The notes beneath the pieces were generated by a model. It had not been told where the DNA came from. It made no database searches and was given only the letters and a program-made list of their open reading frames with translations. Position numbers and translations under genes: made by a program. DNA of 64,000 nucleotides from NCBI GenBank assembly GCA_910586395.1, contig CAJUFX010000009.1, positions 44,240 through 108,239 on the forward strand. The letters are read 5' to 3'. Positions 8,821-16,374 of the stretch are shown here, in pieces (position 1 is the stretch's first letter; every line of letters starts with the position of its first letter). The DNA is from an uncultured Bacteroidales bacterium (lineage in GTDB: Bacteria; Bacteroidota; Bacteroidia; Bacteroidales; P3).

Positions 8821-9453
8821 TCAGGCGCGCAGTTGCAGGTCAATGGCGCGTACGGCCGCCAATACGCTTTGGCGCCCGTCGTTTTCTATAATGAAATCGG
8901 CGTACGGCCGTCTTTGTTCGGCCGACCATTGACGCGCAAGGCGGGCGCGTATCATGTCTTCGGAAACGCCGTCCCGTCGGTGGGCCCGCTCTATTTGCAT
9001 TTCAACGGGACATTCCACACTGATGATTTTATCCATGTTTTTGTAAAGACCGCTTTCCAACAGAATAGCGGCTTCGACCATGGCATAGGGTGGCCGTCGG
9101 CCGTCTGGTCCCGACGTCAGGTCCGCATTTTGCGCCTGCCGTTCCAGCCATGCTTCGCAGTCGGAAAAGACGAGCGGATGCAACAGGTTGTTCAGGACGG
9201 ACAACCTTTGTGGCGAAGGGAATACGATGCGGCCCAAGGCCCGGGTGAACGAGATGAACGAACCCGGCGTGAAATCGGGATCCGCCTTGATTTCGGGAAA
9301 AAGCGCCAAGGCTCGCGCATGGACTTCCGGACTTGCCAGAATTCGTTTGGAGGCCGTGTCGGCACAATAAACGGGGATACCGAAAGCGGCAAAAACACGT
9401 GCGACCGTACTTTTGCCGCTCCCGATACCCCCGGTCAGACCTACGCGTATCAT
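8821..9453 (-). CDS. coaE: Dephospho-CoA kinase
   Basis: This enzyme phosphorylates the 3'-hydroxyl of dephospho-CoA, the last step of coenzyme A synthesis. The N-terminus MIRVGLTGGIGSGKSTVARV contains the P-loop GGIGSGKS, and YCADTASKRIL holds the conserved Asp that follows. The total of 210 residues is the family length. It is the last gene of a minus-strand run pdxT-nusB-yajC-coaE, 41 bases after yajC. Confidence 0.95.
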   Translation of the reverse strand: MIRVGLTGGIGSGKSTVARVFAAFGIPVYCADTASKRILASPEVHARALALFPEIKADPDFTPGSFISFTRALGRIVFPSPQRLSVLNNLLHPLVFSDCEAWLERQAQNADLTSGPDGRRPPYAMVEAAILLESGLYKNMDKIISVECPVEMQIERAHRRDGVSEDMIRARLARQWSAEQRRPYADFIIENDGRQSVLAAVRAIDLQLRA

Positions 9454-9494
9454 GATGAACGTAAGCTGAGACGCCGGCGCGGAGCCCCGTCCGT

Positions 9495-9821
9495 CTATTT
9501 GTTCGTTTCCGTATTCAATTGGTCGTTGATGCTGGAGGCGATGGCCGATTTTTCGAATTTCATTTTCACGTTATCGACTTCCAACGTAACCGTGTTCTCT
9601 TGAATGTCGGCAATCCGTCCGTGCAGACCGCCGATCGTGATGACTTTCTGGCCTTTTTGCAGGCTATTGCGGAACTGTTGCTGTTCTTTGTTCCGCTTCA
9701 TTTGCGGACGGATGAGGAAGAAATAGAAAATGACGATGATGATCAGAATCAGGAAAAGGTTTTGCCACAGACCGGCTTTCGGCGCGGCGGCGGCTTGCAA
9801 TAAAATCGTTAAGAAGTTCAT
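9495..9821 (-). CDS. yajC: Preprotein translocase subunit YajC
   Basis: YajC is a small inner-membrane partner of SecDF. The 108 residues comprise a short N-terminus, one transmembrane helix rich in Leu/Ile/Phe (about residues 21-38) followed by the hallmark IRPQMKRNKEQQ, and a cytosolic domain with GQKVITIGGLHGRIADI. The end of the protein is polar. The gene lies 24 bases downstream of nusB and 41 bases upstream of coaE on the same strand. Confidence 0.95.
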   Translation of the reverse strand: MNFLTILLQAAAAPKAGLWQNLFLILIIIVIFYFFLIRPQMKRNKEQQQFRNSLQKGQKVITIGGLHGRIADIQENTVTLEVDNVKMKFEKSAIASSINDQLNTETNK

Positions 9822-9845
9822 GTTAAATGGGTTTTTTGTTTTTAA

Positions 9846-10790
9846 TTAAATCAAGCCGCGTCCGGTTTTTTTAATCATCTGTCGGCTTTGGAGTTCCGCA
9901 CCCAATTTGTGCAACAATCCATTGACAAATATACGACTTTTTTCGGAACAAAAACGTTTCGATATTTCTATATACTCGTTAAGCGTTACTTTAATCGGTA
10001 TGGAAGGGAAGTTGACGAATTCGGTCACGGCCGTCTTGAGGATGATGAGCTCCATGGCGGCGATGCGGTCGGCGTCCCAATTGTCAGTCTGCTCGATAAT
10101 CAGTTTTCCGTATTCGTCACCGTGCAGCAATGTCTTTTCCAGCAGTTGTTTTCCGAAAGTGATTTCTTCGCTTTCGTCGGTGCCTATCCGGGCGAAATTG
10201 CCCGGAATCCAGGTGTCGTCGCCGGCTTCGGCTTTCTTGACGGAGGTATAAACCCAGTAAGCCACGCTGTCGTAGTCGGCCGCCCAGATAATCGAGCGGT
10301 CGTCGCAGAGCGAGCGGAACACGGCGTTCGGAACAATTTTTTTCTTGTAAAGTTTCAGCAAAAAGCCTCGGTCGTTTTCGAAAGAGCGGGGGGCGGAAAC
10401 GTATTCTTGATAGAAAGGCGCCGTCAAAATCTCATCGTAGAGGTTTTTGAACAGGCTTTCCTGCTGATGCCAATTGAATTTGAACGCTTCGTTGGGGAGT
10501 GTGAAGCGCGGACATTCGCGGATTTGCCTAATGACTTCGTTTTGCAGAAGGTCAGCGGGCTTCCGGTCGTCCGGGGTCGGGATAAATTGCTTTTGAGACA
10601 ATTCCGCCCGTTCGTGGAAGTATTCAGCCAAAGCGAGCGTGAAAGAGAGGTGGTAAATGTAGAGTTCGTAAATCTGCTGTAGATGAAACAGCATATTTTT
10701 TTCACAAACCCGTCCGTTTTCCGTGCCGCCCTGATAAAAGGCGTAAAGGGATTGGATGACTTTCTCCCGGATAAAACGTCTGTTGAACAT
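9846..10790 (-). CDS. nusB: Transcription antitermination factor NusB, long form
   Basis: NusB binds boxA RNA with NusE during rRNA antitermination. The ATG at 10790 (MFNRRFIREKVIQSLYAF) is chosen; the open frame continues upstream to 10940 but only across the end of pdxT and with atypical composition. The protein has 314 residues, about twice the E. coli length: the C-terminal half (from about residue 180, with WDADRIAAMELIILK and the closing helix with EYIEISKRFCSEKSRIFVNG) is the NusB fold, while the N-terminal half is a helical extension found in Bacteroidota. The gene starts 5 bases after pdxT ends. Confidence 0.88.
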   Translation of the reverse strand: MFNRRFIREKVIQSLYAFYQGGTENGRVCEKNMLFHLQQIYELYIYHLSFTLALAEYFHERAELSQKQFIPTPDDRKPADLLQNEVIRQIRECPRFTLPNEAFKFNWHQQESLFKNLYDEILTAPFYQEYVSAPRSFENDRGFLLKLYKKKIVPNAVFRSLCDDRSIIWAADYDSVAYWVYTSVKKAEAGDDTWIPGNFARIGTDESEEITFGKQLLEKTLLHGDEYGKLIIEQTDNWDADRIAAMELIILKTAVTEFVNFPSIPIKVTLNEYIEISKRFCSEKSRIFVNGLLHKLGAELQSRQMIKKTGRGLI

Positions 10791-10795
10791 GCAAA

Positions 10796-11362
10796 TTAAA
10801 TAGAATGGATGAAGAGCGCGTGAATGTCGGCGCTGTCGGTCAATTCGGGATGGAAACTGGCCGCCCACATGTGACCTTGCCGAACAAAAATGGGATGCCC
10901 GTCGTAGGAAGCGAGCGTTTCCACTTCCGGAGAGGCACATTCTATACGTGGCGCGCGGATAAAGACGGCCGGCACCTTGTGGGCAATGCCTTTTACGTCT
11001 ATGTCTGTTACGAAACTGTTGATTTGCGAACCGTAAGCGTTGCGTCTGACGTTGATGTCCATCGCGCCGATCCGCAACTGGTCGCTGTTTTCAATTTCTT
11101 TGGCCAGCAGAATCATGCCGGCGCAGGTACCGAAAACCGGTAGTTTCTGCTCCGTGATTTTGCGGCGCAACGGAGAAAGAAGATGGAACCATTCCAGTTG
11201 TTTGCCCATGCTTGTGCTTTCGCCGCCGGGCAAAATCAGACCTTCCACGTGCTCGAGCGTCGCCTCGTCTTTGACCCAAAGGGCTTCGTGCCCCAAGGCT
11301 TGCACCATGCGGACGTGCTCTTCTATGGCACCTTGAATGCCTAAAACACCTATCGTTTTCAT
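10796..11362 (-). CDS. pdxT: Pyridoxal 5'-phosphate synthase glutaminase subunit
   Basis: PdxT releases ammonia from glutamine and channels it to PdxS. The class I glutaminase triad is visible: the nucleophilic cysteine in VFGTCAGMILLA, and His-Glu in SFHPEL near the C-terminus. LPGGESTSMGKQ is the conserved oxyanion and helix segment. The length of 188 residues is typical. It lies 104 bases downstream of pdxS on the same strand; a strong hairpin sits between them. nusB follows at once. Confidence 0.96.
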   Translation of the reverse strand: MKTIGVLGIQGAIEEHVRMVQALGHEALWVKDEATLEHVEGLILPGGESTSMGKQLEWFHLLSPLRRKITEQKLPVFGTCAGMILLAKEIENSDQLRIGAMDINVRRNAYGSQINSFVTDIDVKGIAHKVPAVFIRAPRIECASPEVETLASYDGHPIFVRQGHMWAASFHPELTDSADIHALFIHSI

Positions 11363-11388
11363 TGTCTTTCTCTTTACTGAGCCTTGAA

Positions 11389-11445
11389 AAAGCGCTGGCC
11401 GGCCGAGTCGGCGGTACGATGCCGCCGGCTCGGCCGGTCACGCTT
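11389..11445 (-). terminator. Strong hairpin between pdxS and pdxT, possible attenuator
   Basis: Arms 11399-11414 and 11422-11437 pair over 16 bp with one G-T wobble around a 7-base loop. Pairing continues outward to 11390 and 11445 with one bulged base, giving about 24 bp. On the minus strand the stem runs into five T residues (11391-11387). It could stop or thin out transcription after pdxS, lowering pdxT, nusB, yajC and coaE relative to pdxS. Confidence 0.55.
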
Positions 11446-11466
11446 AAATGAACACCGGAAATAAGC

Positions 11467-12360
11467 TTACCAGCCTCTCGTGGCGAACAATTGCTTGTCG
11501 TCCAATTGGCGCACGTCGATGCCGTGCATGGGTTCGCCCAAATCTTCGGAAAGGACGGCCAATTTGTCGGGGTCGTTGTAGTGCGTCGTCGCTTCCACAA
11601 TCGCTTTGGCCACCTTGGCGGGGTTGCTCGATTTGAAGATGCCGGAGCCGACGAATACGGATTCGGCGCCCATCTGACGCATTAAAGCCGCGTCGGCCGG
11701 CGTGGCCACACCGCCTGCGGAGAAGTTGGGTACAGGCAGTTTGCCGGTTTCAGCCACTTCGCATACGAGTTCGAACGGCGCCTGCAGGTTCTTGGCTTCC
11801 GTCATCAATTCTTCTTTCGGCAATACCTGCAGACGGCGGATACCCTGCATCAGGGCACGCATGTGACGCACGGCTTCCACGATGTTGCCGGTGCCGGCCT
11901 CACCCTTGGTGCGGATCAGCGCGGCGCCTTCGCCGATGCGGCGCAAGGCTTCGCCCAAATTACGGCAACCGCAGACGAACGGAATCTTGAAGTCGTGTTT
12001 GTAAATATGGAAATCTTCATCGGCCGGCGTCAGTACCTCGCTCTCGTCAATGAAATCGATACCTAAGGATTCAAGAATCTGCGCTTCGGCGAAATGACCG
12101 ATGCGGCATTTGGCCATAACGGGAATGCTGACGCAGGCTTTGATTTCTTTAATCATTTTCGGGTCGCTCATACGCGCTACGCCGCCTTGGGCGCGAATAT
12201 CGGAAGGTACGCGTTCCAACGCCATGACGGCGATGGCGCCGGCATCTTCGGCGATCTTGGCCTGTTCGGGATTGGTAACGTCCATGATGACGCCGTTCTT
12301 CAGCATCTCGGCCAAACCGAGCTTGATCTTCCAATTCTGCGCTTTTGTTGCTTGGTCCAT
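11467..12360 (-). CDS. pdxS: Pyridoxal 5'-phosphate synthase subunit PdxS
   Basis: PdxS builds PLP from ribose 5-phosphate, glyceraldehyde 3-phosphate and ammonia. The sequence is close to the family throughout: ALERVPSDIRAQGGVARM, MAKCRIGHFAEAQIL, and near the C-terminus SVFVGSGIFKSSNPA, which includes the second active-site lysine region. Its 297 residues form a single TIM barrel of normal length. With pdxT it gives the complete deoxyxylulose-independent route to vitamin B6. The start ATG at 12360 is about 126 bases from the nearest minus-strand TAnnTTTG element. Confidence 0.97.
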   Translation of the reverse strand: MDQATKAQNWKIKLGLAEMLKNGVIMDVTNPEQAKIAEDAGAIAVMALERVPSDIRAQGGVARMSDPKMIKEIKACVSIPVMAKCRIGHFAEAQILESLGIDFIDESEVLTPADEDFHIYKHDFKIPFVCGCRNLGEALRRIGEGAALIRTKGEAGTGNIVEAVRHMRALMQGIRRLQVLPKEELMTEAKNLQAPFELVCEVAETGKLPVPNFSAGGVATPADAALMRQMGAESVFVGSGIFKSSNPAKVAKAIVEATTHYNDPDKLAVLSEDLGEPMHGIDVRQLDDKQLFATRGW

Positions 12361-12485
12361 GTTTAAAGTTTATTACGGTTATTATAATTTGTTATTTCCC
12401 TTACGATAAAACCGCTGTCGGAACGCTCTCCGCCGGCGGGAAGTCCGTGTGGCCGCCGTATGCGGGCCGCTACCCAAAAAACGTG

Positions 12486-12493
12486 CAAAGATA
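12486..12493 (-). promoter_or_regulatory. Candidate -7 element for pdxS
   Basis: CAAAGATA on the plus strand reads TATCTTTG on the minus strand, an exact TAnnTTTG. No TTG is found 19-20 bases upstream, so only the -7 half is supported. It would give a leader of roughly 120 bases before pdxS. Confidence 0.45.
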
Positions 12494-12517
12494 CATTAAA
12501 AATTTGTTTTTTTTTAC

Positions 12518-12525
12518 TAACTTTG
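12518..12525 (+). promoter_or_regulatory. Candidate -7 element for the PUR-family gene
   Basis: TAACTTTG, an exact TAnnTTTG, lies 57 bases ahead of the ATG at 12583. A TTTG occurs upstream at 12503 but the spacing (11 bases) is too short, so the -33 part is not established. Confidence 0.5.
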
Positions 12526-12582
12526 CTCTTCAAATTTTTCGGGAAGAACCGAATGAGGGAAAACTAAACAAAACAAAGCGAA

Positions 12583-12921
12583 ATGGAAGATTTCGGAACA
12601 GGGAAAGAGGAAGTTTACAGCGAGGCGGTCCGTGCCGGCAAGCGGACTTATTTCATGGATGTGAAAGAGACCAAGGGCGGCGACCGTTATATCACCGTTA
12701 CGGAAAGCAAACGTCATTTCGATGAAAGCACGGGACGTTTCGTTTACGAGAAACATAAGATTTTTCTGTACCGGGAGGATTTCGATAATTTCCGGAAAGG
12801 TCTGGAACAGGCGATCCGGTTTGTCGAGACCGGTGCGTATCCCGAAAAGACGGAGGCCGATGCCGAACGGAAAGACGAAAATTTTGGACTTGACGCGGAT
12901 TTTTCGGAAACGTTGGGTTAA
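12583..12921 (+). CDS. PUR-family DNA/RNA-binding protein (DUF3276)
   Basis: A 112-residue protein of the small family widely conserved in Bacteroidota and related to the PUR-alpha nucleic-acid-binding repeat. Recognised by GKRTYFMDVKETKGGDRYIT near the N-terminus and FVYEKHKIFLYREDFDNF in the middle; the C-terminal 30 residues are acidic and probably disordered. Members of this family bind single-stranded nucleic acid in vitro; the cellular role is not settled. It stands alone, divergent from pdxS and followed after 156 bases by parA. Confidence 0.82.
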   Translation: MEDFGTGKEEVYSEAVRAGKRTYFMDVKETKGGDRYITVTESKRHFDESTGRFVYEKHKIFLYREDFDNFRKGLEQAIRFVETGAYPEKTEADAERKDENFGLDADFSETLG

Positions 12922-12943
12922 ACCGTTGCGGAACAAGCTGTCG

Positions 12944-12975
12944 AGCTGTCCTTGACAAGAGGACGGCTTTTGTCG
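12944..12975 (+). terminator. Weak intrinsic terminator after the PUR-family gene
   Basis: AGCTGTCC (12944-12951) pairs with GGACGGCT (12961-12968), with one G-T pair, across a 9-base loop. An interrupted T-rich stretch follows. The stem is short, so termination may be partial. Confidence 0.4.
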
Positions 12976-13077
12976 TTTTATAAAGGGTTGTTTTTACGGC
13001 TGGCCTTGGGCGAGTGATTCGGGCCGCGACCCGCCGGTAAGGCACCGTATGGAATTTAGTATATAGAAAGGACTAAC

Positions 13078-13896
13078 ATGGGGAAAATCATTGCTATAGC
13101 CAACCAAAAAGGCGGCGTGGGCAAGACGACGACGGCCATCAACCTGAGTGCGGCTTTGGCCGCTTTGGAGAAGAGGACGTTGTTGATCGACGCCGACCCG
13201 CAGGCCAACGCCACGTCGGGCTGCGGCTTCAATCCGGATTCGATACGGGAGAGCGTTTACGATTGTCTGGTGGAACAGGCCGATCCCAAGGCGTTGATTT
13301 TAAAAACGCCGACCAAGGGCCTGTCGCTGTTGCCGTCGCATATCGATTTGGTCGGGGCGGAGTTGGAACTCGTGGGCTTGCCGCAGCGGGAGACCATTTT
13401 GCGGAACGGTCTGGCGGCCGTCCGTGACGATTACGATTTTATCGTCGTGGATTGCTCGCCGTCCTTAGGGTTGATCACGACGAACGTGCTGACGGCGGCC
13501 GATTCCGTCATCGTGCCCGTGCAATGCCAGTATTATGCGTTGGAAGGCTTGACGAAACTCCTCAATACGATTCGCATCATCCAGAGCCGCTTCAATCCGG
13601 GTTTGCAGTTGGAGGGACTGTTGCTGACGATGTACGATTCGCGTACGCGCTTGTCGAAACAAGTCGTGGAGGAAGTGCGTTCGCATTTTCATCAGCTCGT
13701 ATTCGAAACACTGATTCACAACAATACGAAATTGGCCGAGGCACCCAGTCATCGGGAGAATATTTTGGCTTACGACATCAACAGCGCCGGGGCTGTCAAC
13801 TATTTGAATCTGGCGAAAGAGATTCTGCAGAAGGAAGAAATGAAACGGGCGGCGTCGGAAGCGGCGGCCGCGCAAAAACAGGGGGATAACATATGA
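13078..13896 (+). CDS. parA: Chromosome-partitioning ATPase ParA (Soj family)
   Basis: ParA ATPases move ParB-parS complexes and so segregate the chromosome. The deviant Walker A motif KGGVGKTT is at residues 11-18 in MGKIIAIANQKGGVGKTTTA, and VVDCSPSLGLITTN and VPVQCQYYALEGL are typical of the chromosomal branch. The length of 272 residues lacks any N-terminal DNA-binding extension, again as in Soj. The stop codon overlaps the start of parB by 4 bases. An AGAAAGGA lies just before the ATG. Confidence 0.95.
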   Translation: MGKIIAIANQKGGVGKTTTAINLSAALAALEKRTLLIDADPQANATSGCGFNPDSIRESVYDCLVEQADPKALILKTPTKGLSLLPSHIDLVGAELELVGLPQRETILRNGLAAVRDDYDFIVVDCSPSLGLITTNVLTAADSVIVPVQCQYYALEGLTKLLNTIRIIQSRFNPGLQLEGLLLTMYDSRTRLSKQVVEEVRSHFHQLVFETLIHNNTKLAEAPSHRENILAYDINSAGAVNYLNLAKEILQKEEMKRAASEAAAAQKQGDNI

Positions 13897-14846
13897 GCGG
13901 AAAGAATAAGAGAAATGCGTTGGGGCGCGGTCTGGACGCCTTGTTGGGCGACAGCGGCTTCGGCATGAATCCGTCCGAGATGCCGTCCGGCGTGAACGTA
14001 TTGCCGCAGAAAGACGATCGGCAAAGTCTCCGTCATGCTTATGCGGAAGCCGAGCAGGGCGTCATAGGCGCGATAGCGGCCATCGACATAGACCTGATAG
14101 ACGTCAATCCGCAACAGCCGCGGACCCAGTTCGACGAACAGGCTTTGCAGGAGTTGTCGGACTCCATACGGGAACACGGCATCATCCAGCCGCTGACGGT
14201 GCGCAAGCACGGCAAGCGTTACCAATTGATTTCGGGGGAACGGCGGTTGCGCGCTTCCAAAAAGGCGGGCTTGGCCGAAGTGCCGGTCTATATCCGCATG
14301 GCCAACGAAAACGAGATGTTGGAGATGGGGTTGGTCGAGAATATCCAGCGCGAAGAGTTGAACGCAATGGATATCGCCTTGTCGTATCAAGCCTTGGCCG
14401 ACGCTTATGCCTACAGTCAGGATGAGGTGAGCAAGCGGGTGGGCAAAGACCGCAGCACCGTTACGAACTATATGCGTCTTTTGAAATTGCCGGCTGAAGT
14501 GCAGTTGGCCTTGAAGAACAACGATATCAGCATGGGACACGCCCGTGCCTTGTTGGCCGAGGAAAATCCGGAAAAGCAGGTGGACTGGGTGCGTCGGATC
14601 AGGGAAAAAGGCTTGTCGGTACGGGCCGTGGAGCAGGGAATCCGTCAGGAAAAGGCCGGCCGCAAGGCGGCGAAGGCCGGCCCGGCGGCTTTGCCGGATT
14701 GGTGCGTGGAAGACAGCCGCAAGTTGTCCGAAAAGTTGGAGACGGCGGTGGAGGTGCGTCCGCAGAAAGGTGGAAAAGGCAGTTTGCAGATTCGGTTTTC
14801 ATCCGAAAAAGAACTGCGGAAGATATTGGACCGGCTCAATGCTTAG
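13893..14846 (+). CDS. parB: Chromosome-partitioning protein ParB (Spo0J family)
   Basis: ParB is the CTP-dependent clamp that loads at parS and spreads. The N-terminal CTPase/ParB domain shows IDVNPQQPRTQFDEQAL, then LISGERRLRASKKAGL and LVENIQREELNAMDIA; a helix-turn-helix follows (QDEVSKRVGKDRSTVTNYM, VQLALKNNDISMGHARALL). The C-terminal 60 residues should dimerise. The first 60 residues are a loose linker that starts with the usual NALGRGLDALLG ParA-contacting peptide. I did not see a clear parS site in the window. The gene overlaps parA by 4 bases and the next gene by 8. Confidence 0.95.
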   Translation: MSGKNKRNALGRGLDALLGDSGFGMNPSEMPSGVNVLPQKDDRQSLRHAYAEAEQGVIGAIAAIDIDLIDVNPQQPRTQFDEQALQELSDSIREHGIIQPLTVRKHGKRYQLISGERRLRASKKAGLAEVPVYIRMANENEMLEMGLVENIQREELNAMDIALSYQALADAYAYSQDEVSKRVGKDRSTVTNYMRLLKLPAEVQLALKNNDISMGHARALLAEENPEKQVDWVRRIREKGLSVRAVEQGIRQEKAGRKAAKAGPAALPDWCVEDSRKLSEKLETAVEVRPQKGGKGSLQIRFSSEKELRKILDRLNA

Positions 14847-15648
14847 AAAATTTCGGCGACCGGCGGCGGGCATCGTGTGGATAGGGGTCTGCGTTTCTTT
14901 AAACGCGCAGGACCGTTACGCCGTCGATTGGCAGGAGGTCTGGCACGGCGGCGAAAATATCACATGGCCGCTTACGGCATTTGAACGATATGAAACGCCG
15001 GTAGCCGACGGAACGGCCGATTGGTGTTCCGAGGCCGCCCGCGTGCTTGCGAAGCCGAAACAGCCGGCTTCCGATACGGTGCCGCGGGCCAAAAACAAAT
15101 TGCCGGCCAGGGAATGGCGCAAAACCCTGACGTTTGCCGAGCGTAACAGCGGGGCGTTCCGGAGCCGGAAACACGGCGGCGTCCGGTCGCCGGGCATGGC
15201 GGCCCTGTGTTCGGCGGTTGTACCCGGACTCGGTCAGTTCTACAACGCCCAGTGGTATAAACCGCCCGTCATCTATGCGGGCGCGGTCGTCATCGGTTAT
15301 TTCATCGATTTCAATTTGCGGGAAAAGCGGATTTACGAGCAGGAGATCGACAAACGTTTTTACAATGCGGATGAAAGCATCCGGAATCCGGATTTGGCCA
15401 AGTCTTCATACGACGACTTATTGCGGTTGCGGAATTATTACGAACAGAATTTCGAATTGACGTTGATCATCGCCGGCGCGGTGTATCTGTTGAACATCAT
15501 AGACGCGGTGGTGTACGCGCACTTGTTCGATTTCAACGTTTCGCCCAACTTGAGCATGCGTTTGGAACCTTATGCCGCGCCCAATTTCGTTCGGGACGGC
15601 CGGATGTCGCCCTTGGACATGGGATTCAGGCTCTGTATGAATTTTTAA
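14839..15648 (+). CDS. DUF5683 membrane protein
   Basis: The start at 14839 lies inside the end of parB and overlaps it by 8 bases; the frame is open much further back but only as a shadow of parB. The 269 residues start with a weak signal peptide ending near SLNAQD, then a variable linker, then the conserved block SAVVPGLGQFYNAQWYKPP (about residues 122-140), and two hydrophobic helices (around residues 145-155 and 208-228). Function is unknown. It occupies the position between parB and dapB that this family holds in many Bacteroidota. Confidence 0.8.
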   Translation: MLRKFRRPAAGIVWIGVCVSLNAQDRYAVDWQEVWHGGENITWPLTAFERYETPVADGTADWCSEAARVLAKPKQPASDTVPRAKNKLPAREWRKTLTFAERNSGAFRSRKHGGVRSPGMAALCSAVVPGLGQFYNAQWYKPPVIYAGAVVIGYFIDFNLREKRIYEQEIDKRFYNADESIRNPDLAKSSYDDLLRLRNYYEQNFELTLIIAGAVYLLNIIDAVVYAHLFDFNVSPNLSMRLEPYAAPNFVRDGRMSPLDMGFRLCMNF

Positions 15649-15661
15649 CGGGAGGTTTTTT

Positions 15662-16360
15662 ATGGAAAATACGGTGACACCCTTGCGTATCGCCTTGTTG
15701 GGATACGGCCGCATGGGTAAGGAAGTTGAGAAAATAGCGTTGGAAAGGGGGCATGAGATCGTTTGCCGGATCGATTCGGAACCGGATTTCGAAGCGCATG
15801 CCGAGGCTTGGCGGACGGCGGATGTGGCGATAGAATTTTCGGTACCCGCGGCGGTTGTTTCGCATATGGAACGTTGTCTGGAAGTTGGCATGCCGATTGT
15901 GGCCGGCACCACGGCCTGGCAGCAGGAGGAGGCGCGCTTGCGCAAGCGTTGCGCGGAAACGGGCGGGGCCGTGGTCGCGGCCGCCAATTTCAGTGTCGGC
16001 GTCAATGTGTTCCTGCAGTTGATCCGTCAGGCGGCCGCGTTATTGCGGCCATTGCCGCAATATGCCGGCCATATCGAAGAAACGCACCATATCCATAAGC
16101 TGGATGCGCCCAGTGGGACGGCCGTGAGCATGAATGCGGCCCTGGAACAAGGCGGTTTGCCGGCATTGCCCATCGTGTCCGAGCGGCGGGGCGAAGTGGT
16201 CGGCATACACGGTTTGTATTTCGAGTCGGAGCAGGATTGCATCGAAATCCGGCATGAGGCCAAGTCGCGGGCCGGTTTCGCCTTGGGAGCCGTCATGGCG
16301 GCCGAGTGGCTCAGCGGCCGTCGCGGTTGGTACGGCATGGCCGATGTATTGGGATTTTAA
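15662..16360 (+). CDS. dapB: 4-hydroxy-tetrahydrodipicolinate reductase
   Basis: DapB reduces the dihydrodipicolinate intermediate in lysine and diaminopimelate synthesis, which feeds peptidoglycan. The Rossmann start reads RIALLGYGRMGKEVEKIA, and the catalytic region EETHHIHKLDAPSGTA contains the HH-x-x-K-x-D-A-P-S-G-T signature. The length of 232 residues is shorter than E. coli DapB, as in other Bacteroidota. It starts 13 bases after the DUF5683 gene with GGGAGG upstream and belongs to the parA-parB transcript. Confidence 0.95.
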   Translation: MENTVTPLRIALLGYGRMGKEVEKIALERGHEIVCRIDSEPDFEAHAEAWRTADVAIEFSVPAAVVSHMERCLEVGMPIVAGTTAWQQEEARLRKRCAETGGAVVAAANFSVGVNVFLQLIRQAAALLRPLPQYAGHIEETHHIHKLDAPSGTAVSMNAALEQGGLPALPIVSERRGEVVGIHGLYFESEQDCIEIRHEAKSRAGFALGAVMAAEWLSGRRGWYGMADVLGF

Positions 16361-16374
16361 AAGCGGAAGGAAAC

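Noticed and set aside
9846..10940. NusB read with a 50-residue N-terminal extension
   Set aside because: The extension overlaps the end of pdxT in another frame and is Arg/Ser/Cys-rich; the ATG at 10790 gives a normal start.
12361..12582. A riboswitch in the 222-base gap between pdxS and the PUR gene
   Set aside because: No conserved riboswitch core could be recognised; GC-rich runs near 12420-12475 gave no consistent stems.
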